Source: Anaerolineae bacterium
Lineage (GTDB): Bacteria > Chloroflexota > Anaerolineae > Caldilineales > Caldilineaceae
Direction of reading: 5' to 3'
Assembly: GCA_030432295.1 (NCBI GenBank)
Contig: JAUIHI010000028.1
Location: 1 to 64,000, forward strand
DNA length: 64,000 nucleotides
Under the pieces are notes generated by a model. That model saw nothing but the letters and a program-made list of their open reading frames with translations, did no database searches and was not told the DNA's origin. Numbering within the stretch: position 1 is the stretch's first letter; the number at the start of each line of letters is the position of its first letter. Below are positions 46,235-54,863 of the stretch, one piece after another. The position numbers and the translations under genes are program-made.

Positions 46235-48388
46235 CTACGGGCGTTCCATATCAGACACATCGACTCCCAAATCTTCCAGGCTGTCGTACAGCACCTGTAG
46301 GATGTAGGCTCCGTTGTGGGCAAAGGCGCCCGGGTCCTTTGCTACGTACTGATAGTTGTAGGCGGCCTGCAAGAGGCGCGGCGTCCAACTGGCAAAGCCA
46401 TTGGTACGCACTGCTTCATCTGCATCCGCTTCGCCGTTGCCGTTGGTGTCGGCAAAGAAGTAGGGGTACGAGTGGGATTCGTAGACAATACCGGTTTCCA
46501 CAGTCGCCAGCGCGTATTCTTGCATCGCCGCGTACAGGTCATCCGTCATTGACTGAATCTCGTAGTAGATCCCTTCTTCGTCGTCGCCATTGCCGTTGTA
46601 GTCGCCAAAGTTGTAGCGGATATCGTGAATGTCTTCACTATCCTCTATCTCCGAATGACATTCTACACAGGTCGCTTCGTTCGTCTGCAAGCTGTGGGCA
46701 CCGTGACAATCCGAGCATTTGGCCGCTTCATCCACGTGCTCAAAGAAGCCCGCATACTCCTTGTCGGGGTATTGGAAGGCTCCGTTGGCATCCGCGCCAA
46801 AGCGAGTCGCGCCCGCCGCAAAGTAGTGAACGTTCAAGAAGCGCAGTTTGTCTGATGTGGCATCGGCTTCGATACCCGCGGTCAAATTCTCTACGCTCTT
46901 GCCGGACTCACGTCCCTGGTGGCAGGTCATACACAGATTGGTGTTGGTGTCCTCAGCTTCCATATACTCTCGAGCATCGATTGTCGCACCGCTGGGGAAG
47001 GTCACACTCTCGACTTCGTAGAGGGTGAATTCGACCAGATCGTTGTGACAGGTGGAGCACTGGAAGCCATTGGCGATGGGTTCGCTGACGTTGACGCCTT
47101 CTTTGATGTAGGTGGGCAGACCACCTGCGCTGTGACAACGCGCACAACTGCCCGACACTTCACCGTCGTCATCCCAGTGGCGGAAAGCCTCTTCGGAACC
47201 GGCAAAGTGACCGGCGTCGATGCGAGACATGGCAGACATATCCACAGCGCTGTCACCCAGCGCCGCGTTCAGGTCCATCATCGAGTCGTACATCAACTGA
47301 ATGTCATATTTGCCGCCGTGGGCATAGGCCCCCGGGTCCTTCTGATAGGTCTGGTAGTTGTAGGTTGCCTTGACCAGACGCGGTGTCCAGGTGGCATAGC
47401 CACCCTCGTCATCGTCTCTGACGTCGTTGCCATTGGCATCGGCGAAGAAGTAGGGATAGCTGCTGCTGTCGTAGATGATGGCGGTGGTCAGGACAGTGGT
47501 GGAATAGCTCTGGATGGCGCTATACAGAAGCTCAGAGACTCCCTGAAGCTCGTAATAGATGCCCTCCTCCATATCGCCGTCACCGTCATAATCGCGCAAC
47601 GAGCCTGCCATGCGCACATCCATCAGGTCTTCGACACTCTCCACACCCTCGTGACACGCCGCGCACTCGCTCACTTTGACTTCCAGCGTGTGGGCGTTGT
47701 GACAGTCGGTGCAGGTGCTGTAACCATCTACGTGGGCAAAGTTGCCATCGTAGGTATTGCCGTCATACTCATAGCCACCCTTGGCCAGCGTGCCATATTT
47801 CGTAGCGGCCGCCGGGAAGTAGTGGATGTTGCGGAAACTGAGACTGGCGCTGAGGGTGTCATCGGTTTCTACAGCGGCGTCGGTAATTCGTTGATCGACG
47901 CTAATTTTGGACTCGCGTCCTTGATGACATTCCATACAGCGGGCTTCTGCACCGAGGCCAGTGAGTTCGATGCCGGACGGCATAACGACGCTTGTCTTAT
48001 CCATCGTTGCGTCGTTATGACAGGCAACACACGAAACCACTTCGCCTACGGCTACTGCGGCGTCGACGACGCCGGCTTCGCTGCCATCGGCTCCCAGATA
48101 GTCCTGATATCCGGAAGTGCTGTGACATTTGGCGCAGCTTGTGGGAACCTCAGCCGGATCGTCCGCATCCCAGTGGATGAAGGCTTCGGCAGTTACATCC
48201 GCGTGGGGAGAGGCGGCCCATTCTGCTACATAAGGCACAACCAAATCCGTCAACGGATCGCGAGGTTCTTCTTCCTGTTGGGGAGCCACCGGCTCCACCC
48301 CCAGGCTCTGCTTACCAATCGCACGATCGGCAGTCACAGCGAAGACCAGCATCACGACAATACTAGCGAGGAGAAAGATCTTTCTCAT
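46235..48388 (-). CDS. Secreted decahaem c-type cytochrome with duplicated pentahaem/EF-hand module
   Basis: 717 residues from the ATG at 48388 (AAGGAG upstream), starting with a signal peptide (MRKIFLLASIVVMLVFAV). Ten CXXCH motifs: CAKCH, CVACH, CMECH, CTDCH, CAACH in the first half and CARCH, CSTCH, CMTCH, CSDCH, CVECH in the second. The two halves are tandem copies of ~335 residues, each followed by EF-hand-like calcium loops (DYDGDGDMEEG, DANGNDVRDDDEGG; then DYNGNGDDEEG, DTNGNGEADADEA). No membrane anchor, so it should be soluble in the outer compartment or bound to the surface cytochromes. It is likely an electron shuttle of the adjacent respiratory complex; partner and acceptor are unknown. 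Confidence 0.88.
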   Translation of the reverse strand: MRKIFLLASIVVMLVFAVTADRAIGKQSLGVEPVAPQQEEEPRDPLTDLVVPYVAEWAASPHADVTAEAFIHWDADDPAEVPTSCAKCHSTSGYQDYLGADGSEAGVVDAAVAVGEVVSCVACHNDATMDKTSVVMPSGIELTGLGAEARCMECHQGRESKISVDQRITDAAVETDDTLSASLSFRNIHYFPAAATKYGTLAKGGYEYDGNTYDGNFAHVDGYSTCTDCHNAHTLEVKVSECAACHEGVESVEDLMDVRMAGSLRDYDGDGDMEEGIYYELQGVSELLYSAIQSYSTTVLTTAIIYDSSSYPYFFADANGNDVRDDDEGGYATWTPRLVKATYNYQTYQKDPGAYAHGGKYDIQLMYDSMMDLNAALGDSAVDMSAMSRIDAGHFAGSEEAFRHWDDDGEVSGSCARCHSAGGLPTYIKEGVNVSEPIANGFQCSTCHNDLVEFTLYEVESVTFPSGATIDAREYMEAEDTNTNLCMTCHQGRESGKSVENLTAGIEADATSDKLRFLNVHYFAAGATRFGADANGAFQYPDKEYAGFFEHVDEAAKCSDCHGAHSLQTNEATCVECHSEIEDSEDIHDIRYNFGDYNGNGDDEEGIYYEIQSMTDDLYAAMQEYALATVETGIVYESHSYPYFFADTNGNGEADADEAVRTNGFASWTPRLLQAAYNYQYVAKDPGAFAHNGAYILQVLYDSLEDLGVDVSDMERP

Positions 48389-48710
48389 AGATAATGGACT
48401 CCTTTCGGGAATCACAGAGTGGCTCTACCCAAAGGCCAGCTACTCAGCGCTGCAAGACCGGCTTTGGCATATGTAGAGTCACGGGTTACTCGCATGACTG
48501 TTGTGACAATACAAAACTGCAATCACAATGTTCTACTACAGTTTAGTTTGCGCTGGGAATCACCCCCTTTCGAGTGCGGAATGCAGAAGTTGGAATGCGG
48601 AATGAAGACCGCAGGGAGCGAACAGTTTTAACCCAAGTTACTGGCGATGGATCAAAACCTGAGAGCCGAAATCGTCACTTCCTCCCCTATTCCTCATTCC
48701 CATTCCCCAT
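48389..48710. other. Intergenic region between the 10-haem gene and the cytochrome b gene
   Basis: About 320 bases with word-like repeats ('ggaatgcagaagttggaatgcgg', ~48580-48603; 'cctcattcccattccccattc', ~48690-48710). It must hold the end of the cytochrome block and the promoter of the 10-haem gene, but no convincing hexamer pair is visible. No gene is seen. Confidence 0.5.
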
Positions 48711-49568
48711 TCACTGTGCTGGCGAGAATACCTCTACTGTCTGTCTCGGCACAGTCGTAATGGCCGTTTCCTCGAAAGTGACGAAGAAGTAGACGCTGAC
48801 CAGCATAACGAGAGAAAAGATAACGGCCACCGGGAGATAGAGGCGCTGGCGGCGACGCAGAACTTCTGGGTCCACCGTTTTGGCCGGGCTGCTCTCAATG
48901 GCGGCCAATTCAAGCGGATGTTCTTCCTCCATCTCGTGGCGGTTGAGCCATCCGCTGAACATACTTTTGTTGAAATTCTTCACGTGGACGTTGTACATGT
49001 GCCAGGTGACAATCGACAGCACCGCGAGCAGGGCCTCTCCGCCGTGGGCTGCTTTGGCTGCGGGGATAAGCTCACCGGGCAGCATGCGGGTGGTGGCAAT
49101 CGGGTTCCAGAGGACAAAGCCGGTCAGAATCATAATGACTGTCCCCCAGACCACCGCCCAATATTCCACTTTTTCGCCAAAGGTATAACGCCCCATCTTG
49201 GGCGGCTCTTTGATCAGGCCGAAGTTGTATCCCAGACTCTGCACCACATCTACAACATCTTTCCAGCCGGGCAACATCGACATCTGCACCCGTTTTACCA
49301 CCAGCCGGTAGCCGACACCCACCAGGTGATAGATGGAACCGACAATCAGCACAATCGCCGCGGTGTGGTGGATGAAACGGGTCAGTTCGATGCCGCCCAT
49401 CAGCCGGATCATCCCTTCGCCCCAGCCCGTGTCGGGATATTTCTGGGGCAGGCCCGTGATAGAGAGGATTGTAAAGCTGAGAATCAGCAGAGCGTGTTCA
49501 ATGCGTTGTCCCGTGTCAAAACGGGGATAGCGTTCACTTTTGTGGTTCCCAGTCGTTTTGTGGCTCAT
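48711..49568 (-). CDS. Membrane cytochrome b (b561/FdnI-like), electron entry subunit
   Basis: 285 residues with five membrane helices (about 26-44, 62-85, 130-150, 170-195, 240-262). His residues placed as haem-b ligands are in RIEHALL (helix 1), RFIHHTAA and IYHLVGVG (helix 2) and WHMYNVHVKNF (helix 4), the pattern of formate-dehydrogenase gamma/hydrogenase cytochrome b. It would pass electrons between the quinone pool and the multihaem cytochromes. The start overlaps the stop of the 15-haem gene (ATGA), whose C-terminal membrane helix probably docks here. Confidence 0.85.
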   Translation of the reverse strand: MSHKTTGNHKSERYPRFDTGQRIEHALLILSFTILSITGLPQKYPDTGWGEGMIRLMGGIELTRFIHHTAAIVLIVGSIYHLVGVGYRLVVKRVQMSMLPGWKDVVDVVQSLGYNFGLIKEPPKMGRYTFGEKVEYWAVVWGTVIMILTGFVLWNPIATTRMLPGELIPAAKAAHGGEALLAVLSIVTWHMYNVHVKNFNKSMFSGWLNRHEMEEEHPLELAAIESSPAKTVDPEVLRRRQRLYLPVAVIFSLVMLVSVYFFVTFEETAITTVPRQTVEVFSPAQ

Positions 49569-51268
49569 TCTTCCCCCTCCTCTTTGCGGGGTTTGGCTGC
49601 TCGTCGGCTGCGCAGACTGTCACCTGTGCGCCGATAGACATCCGAACCGATGAGCAGGGCAAATCCGCCCACTACCACCGGAATCAGAATCTGGTAGAAA
49701 AGATTGATGTAATAGACCAGCGGATTGTGTTCCGGCGACGGCTCGAAGTGGCTTGTCCAGGATGCCGGGAAGTTGGCGTTGGCGTCCGGGTGACACTGCT
49801 GGCAGGTGACCACCAGATTGTCTTTGATCACCTGGGAATGCTCGTCGTTGGCGGGCAGAATGTTGTGAACGCCGTGGCAGTCGTAGCAGACGGCTTTGTT
49901 CGTCTCCTGCCAGGGCGTCTGCTTCTCAAAGAGCGCCACAGTCGTGCCGTGGAAATCGGCCACGTATGTGTCAAAGACTGCTGTGGAAATGTCATACTTC
50001 GCCATCAGCGTCTCGTCCGCGTGGCAACTGGCGCACAGATTGGGCGATTCCACCCGGAACTGGGCTGTCTGGGGCGGCGCAATGTTGTGAACACCGTGAC
50101 AGTCCGTGCAGACCGGTACATCCGGGTTCTGCTCGCCGAGCAGAGCCGCGCCGTGGACACTGCCTGCGTACTGTTCATTGATTGTGGAATGGCACTGCCC
50201 GCACGTATCCGATATCCGCTCGCGTGGCTCGTTGGGCGGCTGGATGTTGTGGCTGCCGTGGCAATCCGCGCAGGACGCCGCGGCCAACTCACCCCGCTCT
50301 CTGGCTGCCTCGTGCACCCCGTCGTGCTCCAACGCCGCAATATCCGTGTGACACTCCTGGCAGAGATCGTCCATTTCCAGAGTCAAGCCCCGGGCGTCGT
50401 CCACAGTGAGAGGCGCATGGGGAAAGGCGTAGCGCTCTTCATCCCGGTGGCAACTGGTGCAGCTCAGGGGAGAATAACTATTCTCCACCATCGACGAGCC
50501 GTGGACCGAATCGGTGATCGTGGCCGGGTCCACATGCAATGGGACCTCCTCGCCCGAAGCCAGTTCAAGACTGCTATCCAACAGCAGGTGACAATTGCGG
50601 CAGCTCATATCCGCCGGGTAGACGGGTTTGTCGGTATGACAGGTCTGGCAAGTTTGATCCGGCCCCAAATTGGCGGCCAATTCTGCGTGGACCTCTCCAA
50701 CTTTGGGATCGTCGTAGGTCTGATGGCAACTTTGGCAGGTCGCCACCGGGTCTGCGCTCAGCGTTTCTGCCGGTGTCACACTGTGGCCCTGGCCGTGACA
50801 ATCCACACAGCCGGGCAGATTGGGGTTGTCCACCGCGTTCAGATGGCCGGGGTTGTGCTGGTCCAGGGGCGTGTGACAGCTCTGGCAACTCTCGCCGACC
50901 TGCGTCCGGTACTCCTCCAGCGTCGTCGCCGGGTTGGGCAGATGGGGATAGCGGTAGTTGGTGTCGTTGCGATGGCAATCGACACAATTGACCGGAGCGG
51001 CCGCATCGCTGCCGTGGGCAGAAGCCAGCAGAGTGTCCAAATCCACGTCCAGCGGCAGAAGCTCACCGGAGGGCAGGGGCAGGCTGTGCTCGTTGTCGCC
51101 GTGACAGCCTACACAGGGCGAATCCGGTGAGGGCGATTGGGCAAGAGTTGGTGTCGGCAGCATCAGCCAGAAGGCAATTAGACAAAAAACAGCTACCGAT
51201 AAAACTCGCCACGCGGGGACCGCAGAAGCCGCAGATTTTCGCAGAGGGAATCCGTGCAAATCTGTCAT
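49565..51268 (-). CDS. 15-haem membrane-anchored c-type cytochrome
   Basis: 567 residues from the ATG at 51268, ahead of a signal peptide with core LSVAVFCLIAFWLML. Fifteen CXXCH motifs: CVGCH, CVDCH, CQSCH, CVDCH, CQSCH, CQTCH, CRNCH, CTSCH, CQECH, CADCH, CGQCH, CTDCH, CASCH, CYDCH, CQQCH. Haems 1-5 and 7-11 are two copies of one pentahaem module (with LPSGELLPL-/ASGEEVPLH-, Y..PH and CxDCHGxH landmarks); 12-15 are two CxDCHGVHNI...CxxCH units. A C-terminal membrane helix (FYQILIPVVVGGFALLIGSDVY, in part) anchors it. Long haem chain next to cytochrome b: likely an electron wire out of the membrane. The start codon lies in a word-like repeat. Confidence 0.88.
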   Translation of the reverse strand: MTDLHGFPLRKSAASAVPAWRVLSVAVFCLIAFWLMLPTPTLAQSPSPDSPCVGCHGDNEHSLPLPSGELLPLDVDLDTLLASAHGSDAAAPVNCVDCHRNDTNYRYPHLPNPATTLEEYRTQVGESCQSCHTPLDQHNPGHLNAVDNPNLPGCVDCHGQGHSVTPAETLSADPVATCQSCHQTYDDPKVGEVHAELAANLGPDQTCQTCHTDKPVYPADMSCRNCHLLLDSSLELASGEEVPLHVDPATITDSVHGSSMVENSYSPLSCTSCHRDEERYAFPHAPLTVDDARGLTLEMDDLCQECHTDIAALEHDGVHEAARERGELAAASCADCHGSHNIQPPNEPRERISDTCGQCHSTINEQYAGSVHGAALLGEQNPDVPVCTDCHGVHNIAPPQTAQFRVESPNLCASCHADETLMAKYDISTAVFDTYVADFHGTTVALFEKQTPWQETNKAVCYDCHGVHNILPANDEHSQVIKDNLVVTCQQCHPDANANFPASWTSHFEPSPEHNPLVYYINLFYQILIPVVVGGFALLIGSDVYRRTGDSLRSRRAAKPRKEEGEE

Positions 51269-51312
51269 ATCCGTGTCAATCCGTGTTCGTTTTTTTTGGT
51301 TAGAAATCGAAA

Positions 51313-52989
51313 TTAAGATTCCGGTGCGCCAATGTCGATCCATTGAATAATCCACTCCAATTCCCTCGGGGCAAGGCTGTTGGGATGGCCCTTGCGTTGA
51401 TATTCCACCAGCAGGCTTTCGGCAGCAGCACCCGGCACAAGAGCCGGTCCCAAATTGCCGCCTGCCATAAATTCGTCGTAACTTTCCAGATAGAGCCCAG
51501 CCGTGCCGCCGTGACAGGCCGCGCAGCGGGACTGTAAAATTGGCCCGATCAGGTCGTCCCAGGTCAATCCGCTCTCCGGATAAGTCGGCAGAGAATCCAC
51601 CAGGACATTTGTCAATTCGATAATGCGGGTGGCGTCCAGCCCGGCGTAAATCCACTCTGTCGCATGACAAGCGCTGTTGGCACAAAAGCTGGAGTTGTCG
51701 CTTCCGCCCGCATTGGAAACGTCGTGACAGCCTTCGCATGTCCCATCGAACTCAAAGCGATGGCGGCTGATCCAATTGCTGTCGATGTGTGATTCCGGCT
51801 CAAAGGTGTTGGCAATTGCCAGAGTCGGCAGGGTTCCATCCGGTCGGCTCTCCACCGGAATCGTATGGCAGAGATTGCATTCGATACGGATGCTCTCCTG
51901 GGCTTCGTTCAGGTGCTTACCATCGTGACAGCGGAAGCAGCCTGCGGAATCGTCGTGGCCCACATTGTTGGGATGGGTCTCCCACGTCACGTCCATATTC
52001 GGATAGAACATCCGCTCGTAGATTGCCATCAGTTCGTCTACCGCATCCGAGACCGTCGCTTCGTAGCGGGTGTAATATTCCGGCCAATTGACCGCATAGA
52101 ACTGTTTCAAGCCCAGAATCGCCGTGCGGGCCTCTTCGATATTGGGATAATTCCGATCCATCACCGCTATGGCATATTTTTTGATGTACGGAATATCTGG
52201 GGAAACTATCCCCCGGGCCAGAGCGTCGTTCAGCGCATCGTCTGGCGTGGCAAAAGGATGTGAATCCCGGTTGTGACAGGTCATACAGTCCATTGTGCGC
52301 AGATTGGCCTGATTCTGCTCGACAAAATCGGCTGGGAGATCGACTTCTGTGTCAGTGAAAATCTCCGTGCGCCCATCCGCGGCGTATGTCACCTGCACCC
52401 AGGGAATCTCCTGCTCCAGATGGCGGTCATCGGTGAAAATGTAGTCCACTTGATTTTCGATATGCCAGTGGATGCCTTTGCCCTGGCCTTCCCGCTCGGT
52501 CCCACCGCCGGTTTTGAAGGCCATATACATCACCGAAAGCTCGTTGTTCTTCTCCGCGTCGTAGCGCTTGAACTCCCGCAGGCTGTCGTCAGAAAACTTC
52601 TCTGGGCTGTGGCAGCGCTCACAGGCTTGCGAGGCCGGGCGCAACTTTTTTGAATAGATGGGCACTTCGTAGCTGGCCCCCACAAACTCCACTACGTGGC
52701 TGATATCCTGAGCCTTGCGGGTGAATTGGGTGGCAATGTAATCCCGCCCGATGTGACAATCCACACAGTTCACCCGGGAATGGACCGATGCCTGCCACGC
52801 CTCGTATTGGGGCGGCATTGTGTGGCAGGTTGTGCCACAGAAAACCGAACGGTTCGTATATTCCCATCCCGCCCCAGCCAGGGCAAAGACCACCAGCCCG
52901 GCAAAGACAACCGTTGCATAGGGCATCAACCGTAGCCACAGGGGCGATGAACGCTCCGGGGTGATAAAACGATTGAGTCTATCAAGCAT
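51313..52989 (-). CDS. NapC/NirT-like membrane-anchored multihaem cytochrome with unusual haem motifs
   Basis: 558 residues. An N-terminal membrane helix (~22-42) is followed by a NapC/NrfH-like start: CGTTCH (51-56, a CX3CH motif), then VHSRVNCVDCHIG. Further CXXCH motifs: CERCH, CMTCH, CFRCH, CNLCH, CEGCH and CAACH (489-493), plus CANSACH (436-442, a CX4CH motif). That gives up to nine haems, seven canonical. The last ~80 residues are a planctomycete-type cytochrome c domain (LIGPILQSRCAACHG ... PRELEWIIQWIDIGAPE). NapC/NrfH proteins oxidise quinol and pass electrons outward. Its ATG overlaps the stop of the 13-haem gene by 8 bases. Confidence 0.87.
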   Translation of the reverse strand: MLDRLNRFITPERSSPLWLRLMPYATVVFAGLVVFALAGAGWEYTNRSVFCGTTCHTMPPQYEAWQASVHSRVNCVDCHIGRDYIATQFTRKAQDISHVVEFVGASYEVPIYSKKLRPASQACERCHSPEKFSDDSLREFKRYDAEKNNELSVMYMAFKTGGGTEREGQGKGIHWHIENQVDYIFTDDRHLEQEIPWVQVTYAADGRTEIFTDTEVDLPADFVEQNQANLRTMDCMTCHNRDSHPFATPDDALNDALARGIVSPDIPYIKKYAIAVMDRNYPNIEEARTAILGLKQFYAVNWPEYYTRYEATVSDAVDELMAIYERMFYPNMDVTWETHPNNVGHDDSAGCFRCHDGKHLNEAQESIRIECNLCHTIPVESRPDGTLPTLAIANTFEPESHIDSNWISRHRFEFDGTCEGCHDVSNAGGSDNSSFCANSACHATEWIYAGLDATRIIELTNVLVDSLPTYPESGLTWDDLIGPILQSRCAACHGGTAGLYLESYDEFMAGGNLGPALVPGAAAESLLVEYQRKGHPNSLAPRELEWIIQWIDIGAPES

Positions 52990-54847
52990 CGGACGCCCTC
53001 CTGGACCAGAACCAGCGACCAGCGAGCAACAATAGAATCAGCCCCACCAGCCCTAATCCTGCAAAGAAGAAAGGCCGCACCCAGGCGAAATCCACATACG
53101 CGCTGACTTCGTGGCGTTCGCCAACCGAGGGCAATGGCGTAGGAACCGGCGGCGCAACCGGCGTCGGGCCTGGCTCAAAGACGTATTCCGTACGCACAAT
53201 CGAATAATTTTCTTTGGCCCAATTGATCGTCTCTGCTGCCCACTCTGCCGTTTCCGCCTGATCCGTGTGGCACTGGTTACAGGCGTTAGGCTGAAACTCC
53301 ACCCCGCCGTACTCCAGACTGCCTTGGGGATTGGGCTGGGAGAAAGTGTGGTTGTGAATGTCATATTCCACAGCCGATGTCGCCATCAGCGGTATATGAC
53401 AATCGTTGCAGGCAAAGTCCCGCTTGGTAATGGCCTGCTGGTGGTACGGGATGTGCCGGGCCAGAGTCGTCTTTTCCGCGTGGCAGCCGCTACACAGTTC
53501 ATTCGTAGGCAGGATTGTCTGGGACGGCCCTAATCCTTTTTCGTGGGCCACGTGGCAGGTGGAGCAGGTCAGTTCATCCGATTCCTGCATTTTGTTGCTT
53601 TGAATCCAATCCGTGTACTGCTGGTTGTGGATTTTGGCGCTGCCATCTGGCCAAAGGGTCGTCTCATCCGCGGTAAAAGTGAAGTGATCGGTCAATGTAT
53701 CGCCGGGCTGATAGCTGGCCGGGAAGGGATGTCCCTCCAGCGATTCACCCCGGCTGTGACAGGCCCCGCAGACCTGATCGTCCGGTTCACTGAAGACTGC
53801 CACTTCTTCCGGTGCGTCCGCGTGTGCCTCGCCCGGCCCGTGGCAATCCTCACAGCCGATGCCAAACTCCTGGAACTCCCAGGCAGCGGTATCCAGCCCG
53901 GTCACGTGGCAGAAGCTGCACTCCGTCCGCCAGTTGACCGTCTCACCCTCGGCCCGGTGATCCACTACCCATTCCTGGGTGGCGATATTCCACTGGCCGG
54001 GCAGGACCAGCAGTTCGCCTTCCTCGGTTTCGGCGATAAAGCGCTGCTGCCACTTCTGGCCGATTACATACTTCACATCGGCCAAGCCAAAGGATAGCGC
54101 CAATTCCGGCTGCTCAAAATCGGCCAAAATCGCGTCCGGCGCAAGGCTTGGGTCGTGAATCGTCCTGGCGTGGAGGGTATCCCCCCAGCCCAGATAGTTG
54201 TCTGTGTGACAGCCCAGACAGGTGCGGCTGCCCACATAACCATCCGCGCCTTCCCCCAGACCAGTGCGGGGAGCGATCAGCGCCTGTGCCCAATCCTCCG
54301 CCTGCTCTGTGTGGCAGGCCAGACAGTTGGGGGCCATTGCCTCGGCAATCTGAGCAACCGGTGCAATGGCGTGGCTGCCATGACATTCCACACAGTTGGG
54401 CAGATCGGCTGGGGCCACATTTGCCACTGGCTCCTCATCCTCTGCATTGCGGTGCAGGGGATTGTGATAGACGTGACACTCCTGGCAGTTCTGGCTGGCA
54501 AGCGCCGTATATTCGTCCCGGCTCTGGGCCGGTTTGGTCGGGTGAGGATAGCGGTAGCGGGTCGGCCCCAGATGACAACTGGTGCAGCCCACCTCCACTT
54601 CCCCACTGCGGTTGTGAGGCGATGCGGCCAATTCACCCGGCAGGGCCAGCAGCGGCAATTCCTCTCCAGAAGGCAGTGTGAAGACACGTTGGTTGTCCTG
54701 ATGACAGCCGATGCACGCCCCATCCGGGGGGGGCGGATCGGCGTAGACGGTTGCAACATCTATCGCGCCAATCCAGGCCAGCCCGAGCAGCAGCAGCCCA
54801 CCCCAGACGAGTATCTGTGTTTTACACAGTGCCCCTCTTGCCATCAT
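52982..54847 (-). CDS. 13-haem membrane-anchored c-type cytochrome
   Basis: 621 residues: signal/anchor helix (~12-32), 13 CXXCH motifs (CIGCH, CTSCH, CQECH, CVECH, CLACH, CLGCH, CSFCH, CEDCH, CGACH, CSTCH, CSGCH, CNDCH, CNQCH) and a C-terminal membrane helix (~588-610). Haems 1-5 form the pentahaem module also found twice in the 15-haem protein; haems 6-13 form an octahaem module (VGSRTCLGCH, VIGQKWQQRF, CSFCHVTG, CEDCHGPG, CNDCHIPL) collinear with the octahaem lipoprotein encoded next. The octahaem part resembles cytochrome c554-type folds. Placed between the lipoprotein and the NapC-like gene, it is a probable bridge of the complex. Confidence 0.87.
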   Translation of the reverse strand: MMARGALCKTQILVWGGLLLLGLAWIGAIDVATVYADPPPPDGACIGCHQDNQRVFTLPSGEELPLLALPGELAASPHNRSGEVEVGCTSCHLGPTRYRYPHPTKPAQSRDEYTALASQNCQECHVYHNPLHRNAEDEEPVANVAPADLPNCVECHGSHAIAPVAQIAEAMAPNCLACHTEQAEDWAQALIAPRTGLGEGADGYVGSRTCLGCHTDNYLGWGDTLHARTIHDPSLAPDAILADFEQPELALSFGLADVKYVIGQKWQQRFIAETEEGELLVLPGQWNIATQEWVVDHRAEGETVNWRTECSFCHVTGLDTAAWEFQEFGIGCEDCHGPGEAHADAPEEVAVFSEPDDQVCGACHSRGESLEGHPFPASYQPGDTLTDHFTFTADETTLWPDGSAKIHNQQYTDWIQSNKMQESDELTCSTCHVAHEKGLGPSQTILPTNELCSGCHAEKTTLARHIPYHQQAITKRDFACNDCHIPLMATSAVEYDIHNHTFSQPNPQGSLEYGGVEFQPNACNQCHTDQAETAEWAAETINWAKENYSIVRTEYVFEPGPTPVAPPVPTPLPSVGERHEVSAYVDFAWVRPFFFAGLGLVGLILLLLAGRWFWSRRASDA

Positions 54848-54863
54848 TCACCCAACCCATCGG

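Noticed and set aside
51268-51739. 157-codon N-terminal extension of the 15-haem gene
   Set aside because: The extension runs inside the NapC-like gene, has no conserved features and would put the signal peptide in the middle of the protein.
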